Below are positions 27,804-36,719 of a stretch of DNA of 64,000 nt, piece by piece. A program made the translations under genes and the position numbers. The stretch comes from Hymenobacter glacieicola (GTDB lineage Bacteria; Bacteroidota; Bacteroidia; Cytophagales; Hymenobacteraceae). The notes beneath the pieces were generated by a model, which was not told the origin of the DNA, ran no database searches, and saw nothing but the letters and a program-made list of their open reading frames with translations. The stretch's first letter is position 1; the number at the start of each line of letters is the position of its first letter. The stretch is taken from positions 1 through 64,000 of the forward strand of contig NZ_BMGS01000009.1 in assembly GCF_014640315.1 (NCBI RefSeq), read 5' to 3'.

Positions 27804-28334
27804 ATGAACCAGCTTATCATCACTCAAGCAACCCTTCAGGATGTGGAGCACTTGCAACGCATTGGCCGTCAGACGTTCTTCGAAACATTCGCCGCCAGCA
27901 ACTCGGCGGAAAACATGCACGCCTACTTAGAGGAAGGATTTTCCCTCGACAAGCTGACGGCGGAGCTCCGGAACCCTCACTCGGCCTTTTACTTGGCTAA
28001 GCTGGACAACATCGTGGTCGGGTACGTGAAAGTGAACACGGATCTGGCACAAACTGAGCCGCAGGAGGCCAACGCCCTAGAAATCGAGCGCATTTACGTG
28101 TTAGAGGAATACCACGGGAAAAAGGTCGGCCAACTACTCTATGAGCAGGCAATGCAGCTGGCGACGCAAGCCCAAGCCGACTACGTGTGGCTAGGGGTGT
28201 GGGAGGAAAATCCGCGAGCCATCCGGTTTTATCAGAAAAACGGCTTCACTGAGTTTGGCAAGCACGTGTTTGTGCTAGGTGATGATGAGCAAACCGATAT
28301 TCTGATGAAACGCCCCCTGAAGGGCAGGTGCTAG
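27804..28334 (+). CDS. GNAT-family N-acetyltransferase
   Basis: This 176-aa acetyltransferase starts MNQLIITQATLQDVEHLQRI. It has the GNAT acetyl-CoA region IERIYVLEEYHGKKVGQLLYEQAM and the C-terminal VWLGVWEENPRAIRFYQKNGFTEFG typical of the PA4866/RimI-like group. The substrate is unknown. ATG 27804 is used; ATG 27786 six codons upstream is equally possible. It is a single gene in an accessory-looking stretch. Confidence 0.92.
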   Translation: MNQLIITQATLQDVEHLQRIGRQTFFETFAASNSAENMHAYLEEGFSLDKLTAELRNPHSAFYLAKLDNIVVGYVKVNTDLAQTEPQEANALEIERIYVLEEYHGKKVGQLLYEQAMQLATQAQADYVWLGVWEENPRAIRFYQKNGFTEFGKHVFVLGDDEQTDILMKRPLKGRC

Positions 28335-28518
28335 CGCCTACCCTAGGCTGGCAGCTCATACTTCGCCAGCAGAATTGACCCTTTACAGCAGAATTTTATC
28401 GGTTACGCTGCTAGCTTGCACAGCTGTTCAGCCCTCAGACAAACGGTTAGAGGCTAAACAGCTTATGTGCTTTTAAGGCTGTCTGCGTTTCCTACTGTTT
28501 ATTGCTTGTCGCCATTCT

Positions 28519-28943
28519 ATGCCCGACTTCTCCCCTTGCTCCTGCTGAGCCTGACGCTACTCACGGCCGTCTGCCAGAAAGACGAAGAAACGGCACCAAA
28601 ACCTACGATAGAAGGCCGCTGGGAATACCGGAGCAGCGACGGCTACACTTATGATAAAGCCGGTAACGTCTTAGCTCACAAGCCGCATACCTTCAATTCC
28701 TACTATCTGCTCATAGCCCCCGATGCCCTCCGGTACATGCAACCCACAACCAACAACCAGTTTGACATTGATGTCATTCGCGGGCGCAAAGGCGACACTT
28801 TGGAACTGGGTCCCGGCTCAGATGCGCCTCAGGCCATTATCACCTAATTGACCGAACACGCCCTGACCCTGCAGTTCTATAAATTGTACGTAAATTCTTT
28901 CGACGGTTCCTACGGCTGTGTTGAGGACCATTACACACGTTAA
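28519..28943 (+). pseudogene. Decayed copy of the lipoprotein gene at 29494
   Basis: The DNA from ATG 28519 parallels the start of the gene at 29494 (signal LLPLLLLSLTLLTA, then CQK, EGRW). One base is missing after the ATG relative to that gene, so the start codon is out of frame with the body. The body frame also has an in-frame TAA at 28845-28847, after which homologous codons (LTEHALTLQF, compare LTNHKLILRF) continue to TAA 28941. Two disabling changes relative to the intact paralogue make it a pseudogene. A GTG at 28467 could open the frame, but only to a truncated product. Confidence 0.72.
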
Positions 28944-29047
28944 ATCGACGGCACTTGTGCTTGTGCCGCTGCCTCCTACTACTATCTCCTCCTCTGTTAA
29001 GCAATTGCAGTGGCTGCTGTTGACTAAGCCCCCTTTAGTTCTGCCTT

Positions 29048-29467
29048 ATGCCGTTATCCAGTCGTCGAAACCAGCGCATCGCCTCCAATGTATTTCTGGT
29101 TTCGATGCTGCTGCCCCAACTCCCGCATTGCTTCCTACTGCTACATGTCTTTGGCTCTTCTGCACCCAAAGGGGCAGGCAACGGCATTCAGTACATCATC
29201 CTGGCGCAGGCGCTGTTTAGTCTGGTCCTGGTGGTGGCAATCGGTTTGGGCATCCGCTCGGGCAGGCTGTGGGCCAGCGTGCTGTTCGTATTCTACCTGC
29301 TTTGGCAGGCTTTCCTTACACTGAGCTCGTTTCTGGCCCCGCCCACGGATCTACTGGCTCGGGCGCTGATCCTGCTCCCGTTTGGGTGCTTACTCGTCGT
29401 TGGCCTCTTCCTATTTCGAAACAGCTTCACCCGCCGCCCCGCTGCGCCCGTTGCCGAGGGGCACTAA
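29048..29467 (+). CDS. Small integral membrane protein, unknown function
   Basis: This 139-aa protein has about four hydrophobic segments (near 14-34, 48-68, 74-93, 102-121) and a basic N-terminus (MPLSSRRNQRIASNVFL). It lies between the decayed and intact lipoprotein paralogues. No family is recognised; the topology resembles small DoxX-like or DUF-type membrane proteins, without a motif to decide. Confidence 0.7.
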   Translation: MPLSSRRNQRIASNVFLVSMLLPQLPHCFLLLHVFGSSAPKGAGNGIQYIILAQALFSLVLVVAIGLGIRSGRLWASVLFVFYLLWQAFLTLSSFLAPPTDLLARALILLPFGCLLVVGLFLFRNSFTRRPAAPVAEGH

Positions 29468-29493
29468 GCATCGAGCTGCCTTTCCCCTACTCT

Positions 29494-29907
29494 ATGAATC
29501 GACTCCTACCTCTTTTGCTGCTAAGCCTGACGCTGCTCACGGCTGCTTGTCAGAAGGAATCGAACGAGCCGGAACCCGTCGAGGCGCCCCTAGAAGGCCG
29601 CTGGATACCGGACAGTTCTTTCGACTATAACTACTCGGCGTCGGGCGCCTTCGTGAGCAGAACTAGCATCACCGTAATACCGGACTACTATCTGCGCATT
29701 ACACCGGACTCCATCGGCTACCACGCAGCCATAGATAATCGTTCATTGGGCCACTACAAGCTATTTCGCCAGAACAAGAACCTGACCTTTGGGCGAATCT
29801 CTTGCACGATACTGGAGTTGACCAACCACAAGTTGATTTTACGCTTCAAGGCCACAACGCCCCCAGGTGGAGCCTATACTGAGCAGGAAGACGTTTATAT
29901 ACGCTAA
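29494..29907 (+). CDS. Lipoprotein, unknown function
   Basis: This 137-aa protein has a lipoprotein signal (MNRLLPLLLLSLTLLTAAC, Cys19). The mature domain carries EGRWIPDSSFDYNYSASG and SYYL/YYLRITPDS-like strands, giving a lipocalin-like small beta-barrel impression, common for short Bacteroidota lipoproteins. It is 26 nt after the membrane-protein gene and is probably co-transcribed with it. It is a tandem paralogue of the pseudogene at 28519. Confidence 0.78.
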   Translation: MNRLLPLLLLSLTLLTAACQKESNEPEPVEAPLEGRWIPDSSFDYNYSASGAFVSRTSITVIPDYYLRITPDSIGYHAAIDNRSLGHYKLFRQNKNLTFGRISCTILELTNHKLILRFKATTPPGGAYTEQEDVYIR

Positions 29908-29953
29908 AAGCCCTTCCTTCTATTAGCTGGAGCGAAAGTAGTCAAGCCCCTGC

Positions 29954-31249
29954 TCAGGCCCGAATACACAAGATATCCTCCCAGCAGGTGGTATAGGCCA
30001 GGGTTTGGAACTGATGCTGCCCGGCCCAGGGCGCCAGGCCCCGCACCCCGGGTACGGCCGTAGCAAAGCGCACGGCTCCTTTGCCAAAGCGCTGGTTGAC
30101 CTTGTCCAGCTCGGCCATAAGCGTGGCCCGGCGCTCGGCCTGCTCATTAGGCTCGAACAGCAGGAGTTGCTGCTGCCCGGCTGGTTCCAGGCCATCCAGC
30201 AGGACGCCTGCTTTTTTATATACCCCGCCCGGCTCCCACAGCCTCTTCAAGGCCGCCCGGGCGTGGCGCAGCAGCTCCGTCGTGTCGTTGGTAGCTAGGG
30301 GTAGCGTGAACACGGCCGAGCGCGTGTACGGCGGGGGCTCCGCGGTGTACCGGCCCTTGCTGATAAAGACCGTCAGCACATTGGCGGCTGAGCCCTGCTG
30401 GCGCAGCTTTTCGGCTGCCCGTGAGGTGAAATGCGCTACCGCGGTCAGCACGTCCATAAATTCGGTGAGCGGCTCGCCGAAGGTGCGGGTATAGGCAATA
30501 CTCTTACGGGCCAAACTGCCATCCTCGCTCGGGGCTAGCTGCTGACAGGACGTGCCCTGCAGCTCGCGCACCAGGCGCGCCCCGACTACCCCACCTAATT
30601 GCTTGCGGGCCCAACCTTCGCTCTGAGCTGCCAGCTGGGCGGCCGTGCCGATGCCTTGTGCCCAAAGCTTCTGGGCGTACTGGCTGCCAATACCCCACAC
30701 GTCCTCTACCGGGGTCTGCGCCAGGGCCCACTGCCGGCGCTCGTCTGAGTCCAGGTGGAGCACGCCCTCCAGCCCGGGCAACTTCTTGGCCAGGCGGTTG
30801 GCCAGCTTCGCCAGCGTCTTGGTAGGAGCAATGCCAATGCAGACGGGAATGTGGGTGCGGCGCTTAATCTCCCGCTTCCAGGTCTGGGCCAGTTCGGCCA
30901 GGGGGCCGTGGTAGGCCTCCATACCGTGCAGGTCCAGAAAGCACTCGTCAATAGAGTAGACCTCTACCTCGGGAGCCACGGAACTCAGGTAGTGCACCAC
31001 CCGGGCCGACATGTCCCCATATAGGGCGTAGTTGCTGGAAAACACGCGCACGTCGTGTTGCTGCAGCAAGGCTTTTACCTTAAAGTAGGGCTCTCCCATT
31101 TTCAAGCCCAGGGCCTTGGCCTCTGCCGAGCGGGAAATTAAACACCCGTCATTGTTGCTGAGCACCACGACGGGCCTACCTTCCAGACTGGGCTGAAAGG
31201 CCCGCTCGCAGCTCACGTAGAAGTTGTTACAATCAACTAACGCAAACAT
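29954..31249 (-). CDS. umuC: Y-family DNA polymerase, UmuC-like
   Basis: This 431-aa translesion polymerase subunit starts MFALVDCNNFYVSCERAFQP with the first catalytic Asp. VVLSNNDGCLISRS and YSIDECFLDL carry the other catalytic acidic residues. The helix-hairpin-helix/thumb is near VWGIGSQYAQKL, and the little-finger and UmuC C-terminal domain follow. Its start overlaps the end of the umuD-like gene by 17 nt, indicating coupled translation. It is expected to act with processed UmuD' in error-prone bypass of lesions. Confidence 0.93.
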   Translation of the reverse strand: MFALVDCNNFYVSCERAFQPSLEGRPVVVLSNNDGCLISRSAEAKALGLKMGEPYFKVKALLQQHDVRVFSSNYALYGDMSARVVHYLSSVAPEVEVYSIDECFLDLHGMEAYHGPLAELAQTWKREIKRRTHIPVCIGIAPTKTLAKLANRLAKKLPGLEGVLHLDSDERRQWALAQTPVEDVWGIGSQYAQKLWAQGIGTAAQLAAQSEGWARKQLGGVVGARLVRELQGTSCQQLAPSEDGSLARKSIAYTRTFGEPLTEFMDVLTAVAHFTSRAAEKLRQQGSAANVLTVFISKGRYTAEPPPYTRSAVFTLPLATNDTTELLRHARAALKRLWEPGGVYKKAGVLLDGLEPAGQQQLLLFEPNEQAERRATLMAELDKVNQRFGKGAVRFATAVPGVRGLAPWAGQHQFQTLAYTTCWEDILCIRA

Positions 31250-31700
31250 AGGCCTTCTTCCGGCCGCGCCGGGTTTCGGTCACGACGTGCGTCACCACGC
31301 CCCACACATCAAATAAATCAGGCTCGTCAATGGCCCGCTCCGGGTAAGACGGGTTATCCGGCACCAGAAACCAGGCCTCGCCCGTCCGCTTCACCAGGCG
31401 CTTGACCGTAAACTGGCCTTCTACCACGGCAATCACCACGTCGTCGGGCTCGGCCTGCAGCTGGCAGTCCACAGCCAGCAGCGCCCCGTCGCGAATGCCC
31501 GACTCGCCGCCGGTCATCGAGTCGCCCATCACCCGCACCAGGTAGGTCGAGTCGGGGTGCGGTAGTAGCAGGCGGTTCAGGTCCAGCTTGACGCCGCGGT
31601 GGTCTTCGGCCGGGGAAGGAAAGCCCGCTGGTACCCGGGAATCAAAGAAAGTCAGCCACAGGGGCCGGCGAATAAGCGGGACAAACAGGACTTCACTCAT
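31233..31700 (-). CDS. umuD: UmuD-like S24 autopeptidase
   Basis: This 155-aa protein has an Ala25-Gly26 cleavage site (VPAGFPSPAED), the nucleophilic Ser in VMGDSMTGG and the general-base Lys in QFTVKRLVKR, as in UmuD/LexA. RecA-stimulated self-cleavage would yield UmuD'. It is in an operon with the umuC-like gene (17-nt overlap). The start ATG 31700 gives MSEVLFVPLI. AT-rich palindromes lie 37-77 nt upstream and may be the damage-response operator. Confidence 0.93.
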   Translation of the reverse strand: MSEVLFVPLIRRPLWLTFFDSRVPAGFPSPAEDHRGVKLDLNRLLLPHPDSTYLVRVMGDSMTGGESGIRDGALLAVDCQLQAEPDDVVIAVVEGQFTVKRLVKRTGEAWFLVPDNPSYPERAIDEPDLFDVWGVVTHVVTETRRGRKKAYVCVS

Positions 31701-31736
31701 AGCCAACAAAAACTGGTTCGCTGCAAGTATACGCCC

Positions 31737-31777
31737 GACTAATATATTTAGCTATATTTTTACTAATTATATTAGTC
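31737..31777. promoter_or_regulatory. AT-rich palindromic operator candidate of umuDC
   Basis: GACTAATATA (31737-31746) is the inverted complement of TATATTAGTC (31768-31777). In addition, ACTAAT-TAT-ATTAGT (31762-31776) is a perfect 6-3-6 palindrome. Thus three copies of the ACTAAT half-site lie within 41 bp, directly upstream of the umuD start at 31700. It could bind a LexA-like repressor or include the -35/-7 promoter region. Confidence 0.5.
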
Positions 31778-31853
31778 AATATCAGTGGAGCAGGAAAGCT
31801 TAGATGGTCCCTTAGATAATGAAGAGAGCATTCGGGTGACAGGTACTGACAAC

Positions 31854-31885
31854 AAAAAAAGCCGCCCCACCCGGAACGGCTTTTT
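31854..31885 (-). terminator. Terminator after glutamine synthetase
   Basis: AAAAAAAGCCG ... CGGCTTTTT forms a hairpin with T-runs on either strand, 60 nt past the glnN stop on the minus strand. Confidence 0.78.
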
Positions 31886-31944
31886 CTAAAATCGAGGCGC
31901 GGAGAAAATTCCCACCCAACTCCGGCCCGACTCTGACCCTGGAC

Positions 31945-34134
31945 TTAGTGCCGGAACAACAGTTCGCGGTACTTTACCAGGGGCCAGTCCTCATCGGCCA
32001 CCATCAGCTCCAGTTTATCAACCGAGCGGCGGATGGTGTCGAAATGTGCTTTGACGGTGTCGCAGTAGGCTACGGCCCGCTCGCGCGTATCGTCAATCTT
32101 ATTAGCTACTTTGCGAGCATTGGTCATCTCGTCTACCTGGGTTTTGATGGTAGAGATGTGCCGCGAAATAGCTTTAATGGTGTTTACCGTTACTTCTGAA
32201 TTCTCATCGTCGAGGCCCAGCTCCCGCAGACCACGCACGTTGGTTATGAGCTTGGTCTGGTAAGCAACCGCCGTAGGGATGATATGGTTCACGGCCAGGT
32301 CACCCATCACGCGGCTTTCAATCTGGATTTTCTTGATGTAATCCTCCAGCAGAATCTCGTGGCGGGCGTGTAGCTCCACGTGGGAGAAGATCCGGTGACG
32401 CTCGAACAGAGAGGCCGCATCCTCCTTGATAATGGCGTCCAGAGCCTGGGGCGTGGTCGGCACGTTAGCCAAACCGCGGGCAGCCGCCTCGTCCTTCCAC
32501 TCGTCGGAGTAGCCATTGCCCTCGAACCGAATGTTCTTGGAGCTGATCACGTACTCGCGCAGCACGTCTACAATAGCTACCTCCTTTTTCTTACCCTGCT
32601 CAATCAGCGCGTCAACCGACTGCTTGAAGTCGATGAGTTGCTCGGCCACGATGGTGTTGAGAGTGGTCATGGCCGACGAAGAGTTGGCTGAAGAGCCCAC
32701 GGCGCGGAACTCGAACTTGTTGCCGGTGAAGGCGAAGGGCGAGGTACGGTTACGGTCGGTGTTGTCGAGTAGAATGGCCGGAATCTTATCGATGCCGAGC
32801 TTGAGGTAGATGTTGTCGCCTTTGTCCAGGGGTACTTTAGCGGTACGCTCCAGCTCATCCAGCACCGAGTCCAGCATCGAACCCACGAATACCGACATGA
32901 TGGCGGGCGGGGCTTCGTTGGCGCCGAGGCGGTGGTCGTTGCTAGCGGAAGCAATGCTGGCGCGCAGCAGTTCCCCGTAGCGGTGCACGGCCTTGATGGT
33001 AGTGATGAAGAAAGCCAGGAACTGAAGGTTCTCCTTGGGCCGACGGCCGGGAGCCAGCAGGTTCACACCCGTATCGGTGCTCATGGCCCAGTTGTTATGC
33101 TTGCCCGAGCCATTTACACCTGCAAAAGGCTTCTCGTGCAGCAGCACCTTGAAGTTGTGCTTGTCGGCCACGCGCTCCATGATGTCCATGAGCAGTTGGT
33201 TGTGGTCAACGGCCAGGTTGGCATCCTCGAAGGTCGGGGCGCACTCAAACTGGTGGGGCGCTACCTCGTTGTGGCGGGTGCGAAGCGGAATACCGAGCTT
33301 GTTGGACTCTTCTTCGAAGTCCAGCATGTAGGCATGTACGCGGGCCGGAATAGAGCCGAAGTAGTGGTCTTCGAGCTGCTGACCTTTGGCCGGCGCGTGG
33401 CCGAATAAGGTGCGGCCGGTCATCACCAGGTCAGGACGGGCGTTGTACAAGGCGCGGTCTACCAGGAAATATTCCTGCTCGATTCCCAGGGTAGTGTGCA
33501 CGCGCTGTACGTCCTTGTCGAAGTACTGGCACACATCCACGGCAGCCTTTTCCAGAGCGGCCAACGACTTCAGCAGGGGCGCTTTGTAGTCGAGCGCTTC
33601 GCCGGTGTAGGCAACGAAGATGGTCGGGATGCACAGGGTTTTGGCCCCGGCGGTTTCAATGATGAAAGCGGGGGAAGTGGGGTCCCAGGCGGTATAGCCG
33701 CGGGCCTCAAAGGTGTTACGGATGCCACCATTCGGGAACGAGGAAGCATCGGGCTCCTGCTGCACCAGGGCCGAGCCCTTGAAGTTCTCAATCGGCCGAC
33801 CGTCGGAGTTCAGGTCGAAAAAGGAATCGTGCTTTTCGGCGGTAGCGCCGGTCAGAGGCTGAAACCAGTGGGTATAGTGGGTAGCCCCCTTGGCCATGGC
33901 CCAGGTTTTCATGGCCGAAGCCACGGCGTCGGCCACGCTGCGCTCCACCGGCGAGCCTTGCTTAATGGCGGCCTGCAGCTTCTTAAAGTACTCACCGGGC
34001 ATGGTGGCCCGCATGGCATCCAGGTTGAAGACGTTTTTGCCAAACGTCTCGGAACGACGCTCACCGGCAATGGTAACGGCCAGCGGCTCGCGCTGGTCTA
34101 CTAGTTCAAGAGCTTTAAAGCGAAGAATTGCCAT
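31945..34134 (-). CDS. glnN: Glutamine synthetase type III
   Basis: This 729-aa GSIII forms glutamine from glutamate, ammonia and ATP; the type is common in Bacteroidota and cyanobacteria. The N-terminal MAILRFKALELVDQREPL, then VAYTGEALDYKAPLLKSL, GIEQEYFLVDRALY, LEDHYFGSIPARV, RHNEVAPHQFE and KHNNWAMSTDTG are GSIII-specific catalytic-core segments. The length fits GSIII (about 720-730) and excludes GSI. It is monocistronic and divergent from the LTA-synthase-like gene, with a 299-bp shared upstream region. Confidence 0.96.
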   Translation of the reverse strand: MAILRFKALELVDQREPLAVTIAGERRSETFGKNVFNLDAMRATMPGEYFKKLQAAIKQGSPVERSVADAVASAMKTWAMAKGATHYTHWFQPLTGATAEKHDSFFDLNSDGRPIENFKGSALVQQEPDASSFPNGGIRNTFEARGYTAWDPTSPAFIIETAGAKTLCIPTIFVAYTGEALDYKAPLLKSLAALEKAAVDVCQYFDKDVQRVHTTLGIEQEYFLVDRALYNARPDLVMTGRTLFGHAPAKGQQLEDHYFGSIPARVHAYMLDFEEESNKLGIPLRTRHNEVAPHQFECAPTFEDANLAVDHNQLLMDIMERVADKHNFKVLLHEKPFAGVNGSGKHNNWAMSTDTGVNLLAPGRRPKENLQFLAFFITTIKAVHRYGELLRASIASASNDHRLGANEAPPAIMSVFVGSMLDSVLDELERTAKVPLDKGDNIYLKLGIDKIPAILLDNTDRNRTSPFAFTGNKFEFRAVGSSANSSSAMTTLNTIVAEQLIDFKQSVDALIEQGKKKEVAIVDVLREYVISSKNIRFEGNGYSDEWKDEAAARGLANVPTTPQALDAIIKEDAASLFERHRIFSHVELHARHEILLEDYIKKIQIESRVMGDLAVNHIIPTAVAYQTKLITNVRGLRELGLDDENSEVTVNTIKAISRHISTIKTQVDEMTNARKVANKIDDTRERAVAYCDTVKAHFDTIRRSVDKLELMVADEDWPLVKYRELLFRH

Positions 34135-34421
34135 GCTAGAATTAGGCGTGAGAGAACTTTCGGGGGATTACGAAGGCAAAGGTAGGAGGTAAAGCTCACT
34201 TTTTGCAATACCCCCTTCATTTTTTACCCCATTTTCGACAAAACGCTACCCTTTATCTATCAACCTACCCTGTTCCTATACCGCCCGCGCTGAAATCAGT
34301 CTACTTATACTAAGCTGGTGGTAATTTCATAGACCGGCACTCATTTTACTAGCCACTCCTGGCTTGGTTGGGGCAGAACTCCAAATTTGCTTAACAAAAC
34401 AAGGAGCTGAGGCCAGTCGCC

Positions 34422-34429
34422 TACCTTTG
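34422..34429 (+). promoter_or_regulatory. -7 promoter box TACCTTTG, 4 nt before a GTG start
   Basis: TACCTTTG matches the Bacteroidota -7 consensus TAnnTTTG and lies only 4 nt upstream of GTG 34434. Transcription would start at or within a few bases of the initiation codon, implying leaderless or near-leaderless mRNA. No convincing -33 TTG is seen at the usual spacing. Confidence 0.55.
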
Positions 34430-34433
34430 CGGG

Positions 34434-36293
34434 GTGAAAAACCGCTTTGCGTTTCAGCCGCGCTACTTTCTGTTCTGGCTGCTCTACTTTGTACTGGGGA
34501 AGGCCGTCTTTGTCGCTTACCACTGGCACCAGACGAAGACACTGTCCGCTGAGACGGTGGCCGGCATTTTCGGCTACGGACTGCGGCTAGACGGCGCGGC
34601 GGCGGCTTACTTGTGCGTGGTGCCGTTTCTGCTGTTTCTGGTGGGCAGCCTGGCGGGTTCCCGTTTTCCGCTGGAGCGCCTGACTCGTTTTTTCACGGCC
34701 GTGTTCGGCCTGGTAGTAGCCGTATTTACCGTTGCTGACCTGGAGTTGTACCGCGCCTGGGGGTTTCGCCTCGATGCTACCCCCCTGCAATACTTGAGTA
34801 CTCCCCGGGAAATGGCCGCCTCGGCGGGCAGTGCGCCCGTGCCGCTGTTGCTGAGCCTGGGGCTGGGCCTGCTGGGCGGCGGCTGGCTCCTATATAAGAA
34901 GGTGGTAGGCCGGCTGCCGGAACTTCCGGCTGGTTTTGGCCGGGGCCGGGCGGCCCTAGCCAGCCTGCTGTACCTGGCCCTGCTGGTAGTGCCGCTGCGC
35001 GGGGGCTTGCAGCAAATTCCGGTTAACCAGAGCGACGTATACTTTTCCAGCCAGCCGTTTGCGAACCACGCGGCCGTAAATGTGTCCTGGAACGTGGTCA
35101 ACTCGCTGCGGCTGCAAAACGGCGGGCCGAATCCGTACCAGTTTCTGCCCGATTCAACCGCCCGGCGCCTGACCCAGCAGCTCTACGCTCCTACCGGCCC
35201 GGATACCGTTGCGCTACTCCGGACGCGCCGGCCCAATGTGCTGTTTATTATTCTGGAAAGCTTTACCGGCAAGCTGGTGGGGCATTTGGGTGGCGAGGCC
35301 GGCGTAACGCCCACCCTGGACAGCCTGAGCCGGGTAGGCGTCTCGTTTCAGAACCTGTACGCGGCCGGCGACCGGAGCCAGAAGGGACTGGTGGCCCTGC
35401 TCTCGGGCTACCCCAACCAGCCCACGACCAGCATTATCAAGTCGCCGCGCAAAACCGAGCGCCTGCCGCACCTGGCCCGCACGCTGCGGGGCCAGGGCTA
35501 CAGCACGGCCTACTACCACGGGGGCGAGCTGGCTTTCGCCAACATGAAAAGCTACCTCGTAACGGCTGGCTACGAGCAGTTTACGGAGCGCGCCGACTTT
35601 GCCCGCCGCGACCAGAACTCCAAGTGGGGCGCCCACGACCACGTGCTGGTGGCGCGGCTGCTGCAGGAGCTACCCCGGCAGCGCGCCCCCTTCTTCGTGA
35701 CGGCTTTTACCCTGAGCAGCCACGAGCCCTTCGATGTACCCATGCGTCCGCGCTTTCCCGGCACCAACGAGGCGGCCCTGTTTCGCAACTCGGTGTACTA
35801 CACTGACCACGTGCTGGGGCAGTTTCTGCAGCGGGCGCGGCAGCAGCCCTGGTGGGACTCTACCCTGGTGGTGCTGGTGGCGGACCACGGCCACCACCAG
35901 CCCGGCGACACGCCCAACCACGCGCCGGCCAAGTTCCGGATTCCGCTGCTCCTGACCGGCGGGGCCCTGCTACCCCGCGCCCAAGGCCGCCAGATCAGCG
36001 CCTTCGGCAGCCAGACGGACGTAGCGGCAACCTTGCTTCGGCAGTTCGGCCTTCCTGCCACCGACTTTCCCTGGAGCCGCGACCTGCTGGCCCCGGCTCC
36101 GGCGGCCTGGCCCGGCGGCGCGGCCTTTTATTGCTTCACCGATGGGTTTGGGGTGGCGGCGCCCGGCGGCACGGTGACCTACGATAACGTAGCCCGCCGC
36201 GAAATTGAGCGTACCGGGCAGATTTCACCCCAGCAGCTGCAGTTCGGGCAAGCCTACGAGCAAACCTCCTTCGCGGACTTTCTGAAAAAGTAG
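34434..36293 (+). CDS. LTA-synthase-family membrane sulfatase-like enzyme
   Basis: This 619-aa protein has five or so N-terminal membrane segments (residues about 10-190), then an extracellular alkaline-phosphatase-fold sulfatase domain from about 262. PNVLFIILESFTGK gives the metal-binding Glu275; the probable nucleophile is Ser315 in AGDRSQKGLVALLSG, in place of the LtaS Thr. VLVADHGHHQPGD carries metal-binding Asp/His. Such enzymes transfer phosphoglycerol or phosphoethanolamine to envelope glycans. No lipoteichoic acid is expected in a Gram-negative, so the acceptor is open. GTG start. Confidence 0.9.
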   Translation: MKNRFAFQPRYFLFWLLYFVLGKAVFVAYHWHQTKTLSAETVAGIFGYGLRLDGAAAAYLCVVPFLLFLVGSLAGSRFPLERLTRFFTAVFGLVVAVFTVADLELYRAWGFRLDATPLQYLSTPREMAASAGSAPVPLLLSLGLGLLGGGWLLYKKVVGRLPELPAGFGRGRAALASLLYLALLVVPLRGGLQQIPVNQSDVYFSSQPFANHAAVNVSWNVVNSLRLQNGGPNPYQFLPDSTARRLTQQLYAPTGPDTVALLRTRRPNVLFIILESFTGKLVGHLGGEAGVTPTLDSLSRVGVSFQNLYAAGDRSQKGLVALLSGYPNQPTTSIIKSPRKTERLPHLARTLRGQGYSTAYYHGGELAFANMKSYLVTAGYEQFTERADFARRDQNSKWGAHDHVLVARLLQELPRQRAPFFVTAFTLSSHEPFDVPMRPRFPGTNEAALFRNSVYYTDHVLGQFLQRARQQPWWDSTLVVLVADHGHHQPGDTPNHAPAKFRIPLLLTGGALLPRAQGRQISAFGSQTDVAATLLRQFGLPATDFPWSRDLLAPAPAAWPGGAAFYCFTDGFGVAAPGGTVTYDNVARREIERTGQISPQQLQFGQAYEQTSFADFLKK

Positions 36294-36350
36294 CCGCCCG
36301 GCCCTCTACCATTGCCAGCGCCGGGTGCCCTTAGTGCCTCTCGTACTTCT

Positions 36351-36719
36351 ATGACGGAACTGCTCTTTGTATACAATGCCGACTCGGGGGTAGTTAATGG
36401 CCTGCTGGACAGCCTGCACAAAGCCTTGTCGCCGGCTACCTACGCCTGCTCGCTCTGCGCCCTCACGTACGGCGCTACCAGCATGAGGCCGCAGTGGCGG
36501 GAGTTTCTCAAGTCGTTGCCCGTGCACCCTACCTTCCTGCACCGCGACGAACTGGCCCGGCGCTACCCAACGCTGCTGACTGAGCCTTTGCCGGCGGTGT
36601 TTCGGCGGGAAAGTGCGGCTGCAGATTGGCAGCTCTTTGTGGCCGCCGCGGAGCTGCAAACCCTTGATTTACCAGACCTGATTCAGCTTATCCGCCAGCG
36701 GCTGCCGGTGGTTTCTTAG
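36351..36719 (+). CDS. Conserved small Bacteroidota protein, function unknown
   Basis: This 122-aa cytoplasmic protein starts MTELLFVYNADSGVVNGLLD. YACSLCALTYGATSM carries a C-x2-C pair, followed by FLHRDELARRYP. Similar small proteins in the phylum are sometimes annotated GTPase, but no P-loop is present here, so I do not use that name. It follows the LTA-synthase-like gene by 57 nt and overlaps the convergent pirin gene end by 4 nt. Confidence 0.75.
   Translation: MTELLFVYNADSGVVNGLLDSLHKALSPATYACSLCALTYGATSMRPQWREFLKSLPVHPTFLHRDELARRYPTLLTEPLPAVFRRESAAADWQLFVAAAELQTLDLPDLIQLIRQRLPVVS

Noticed and set aside
28467..28847. A functional 126-aa lipoprotein from GTG 28467
   Set aside because: The N-terminus lacks a good signal start, and comparison with the paralogue at 29494 shows a frameshift at the start and a premature stop.
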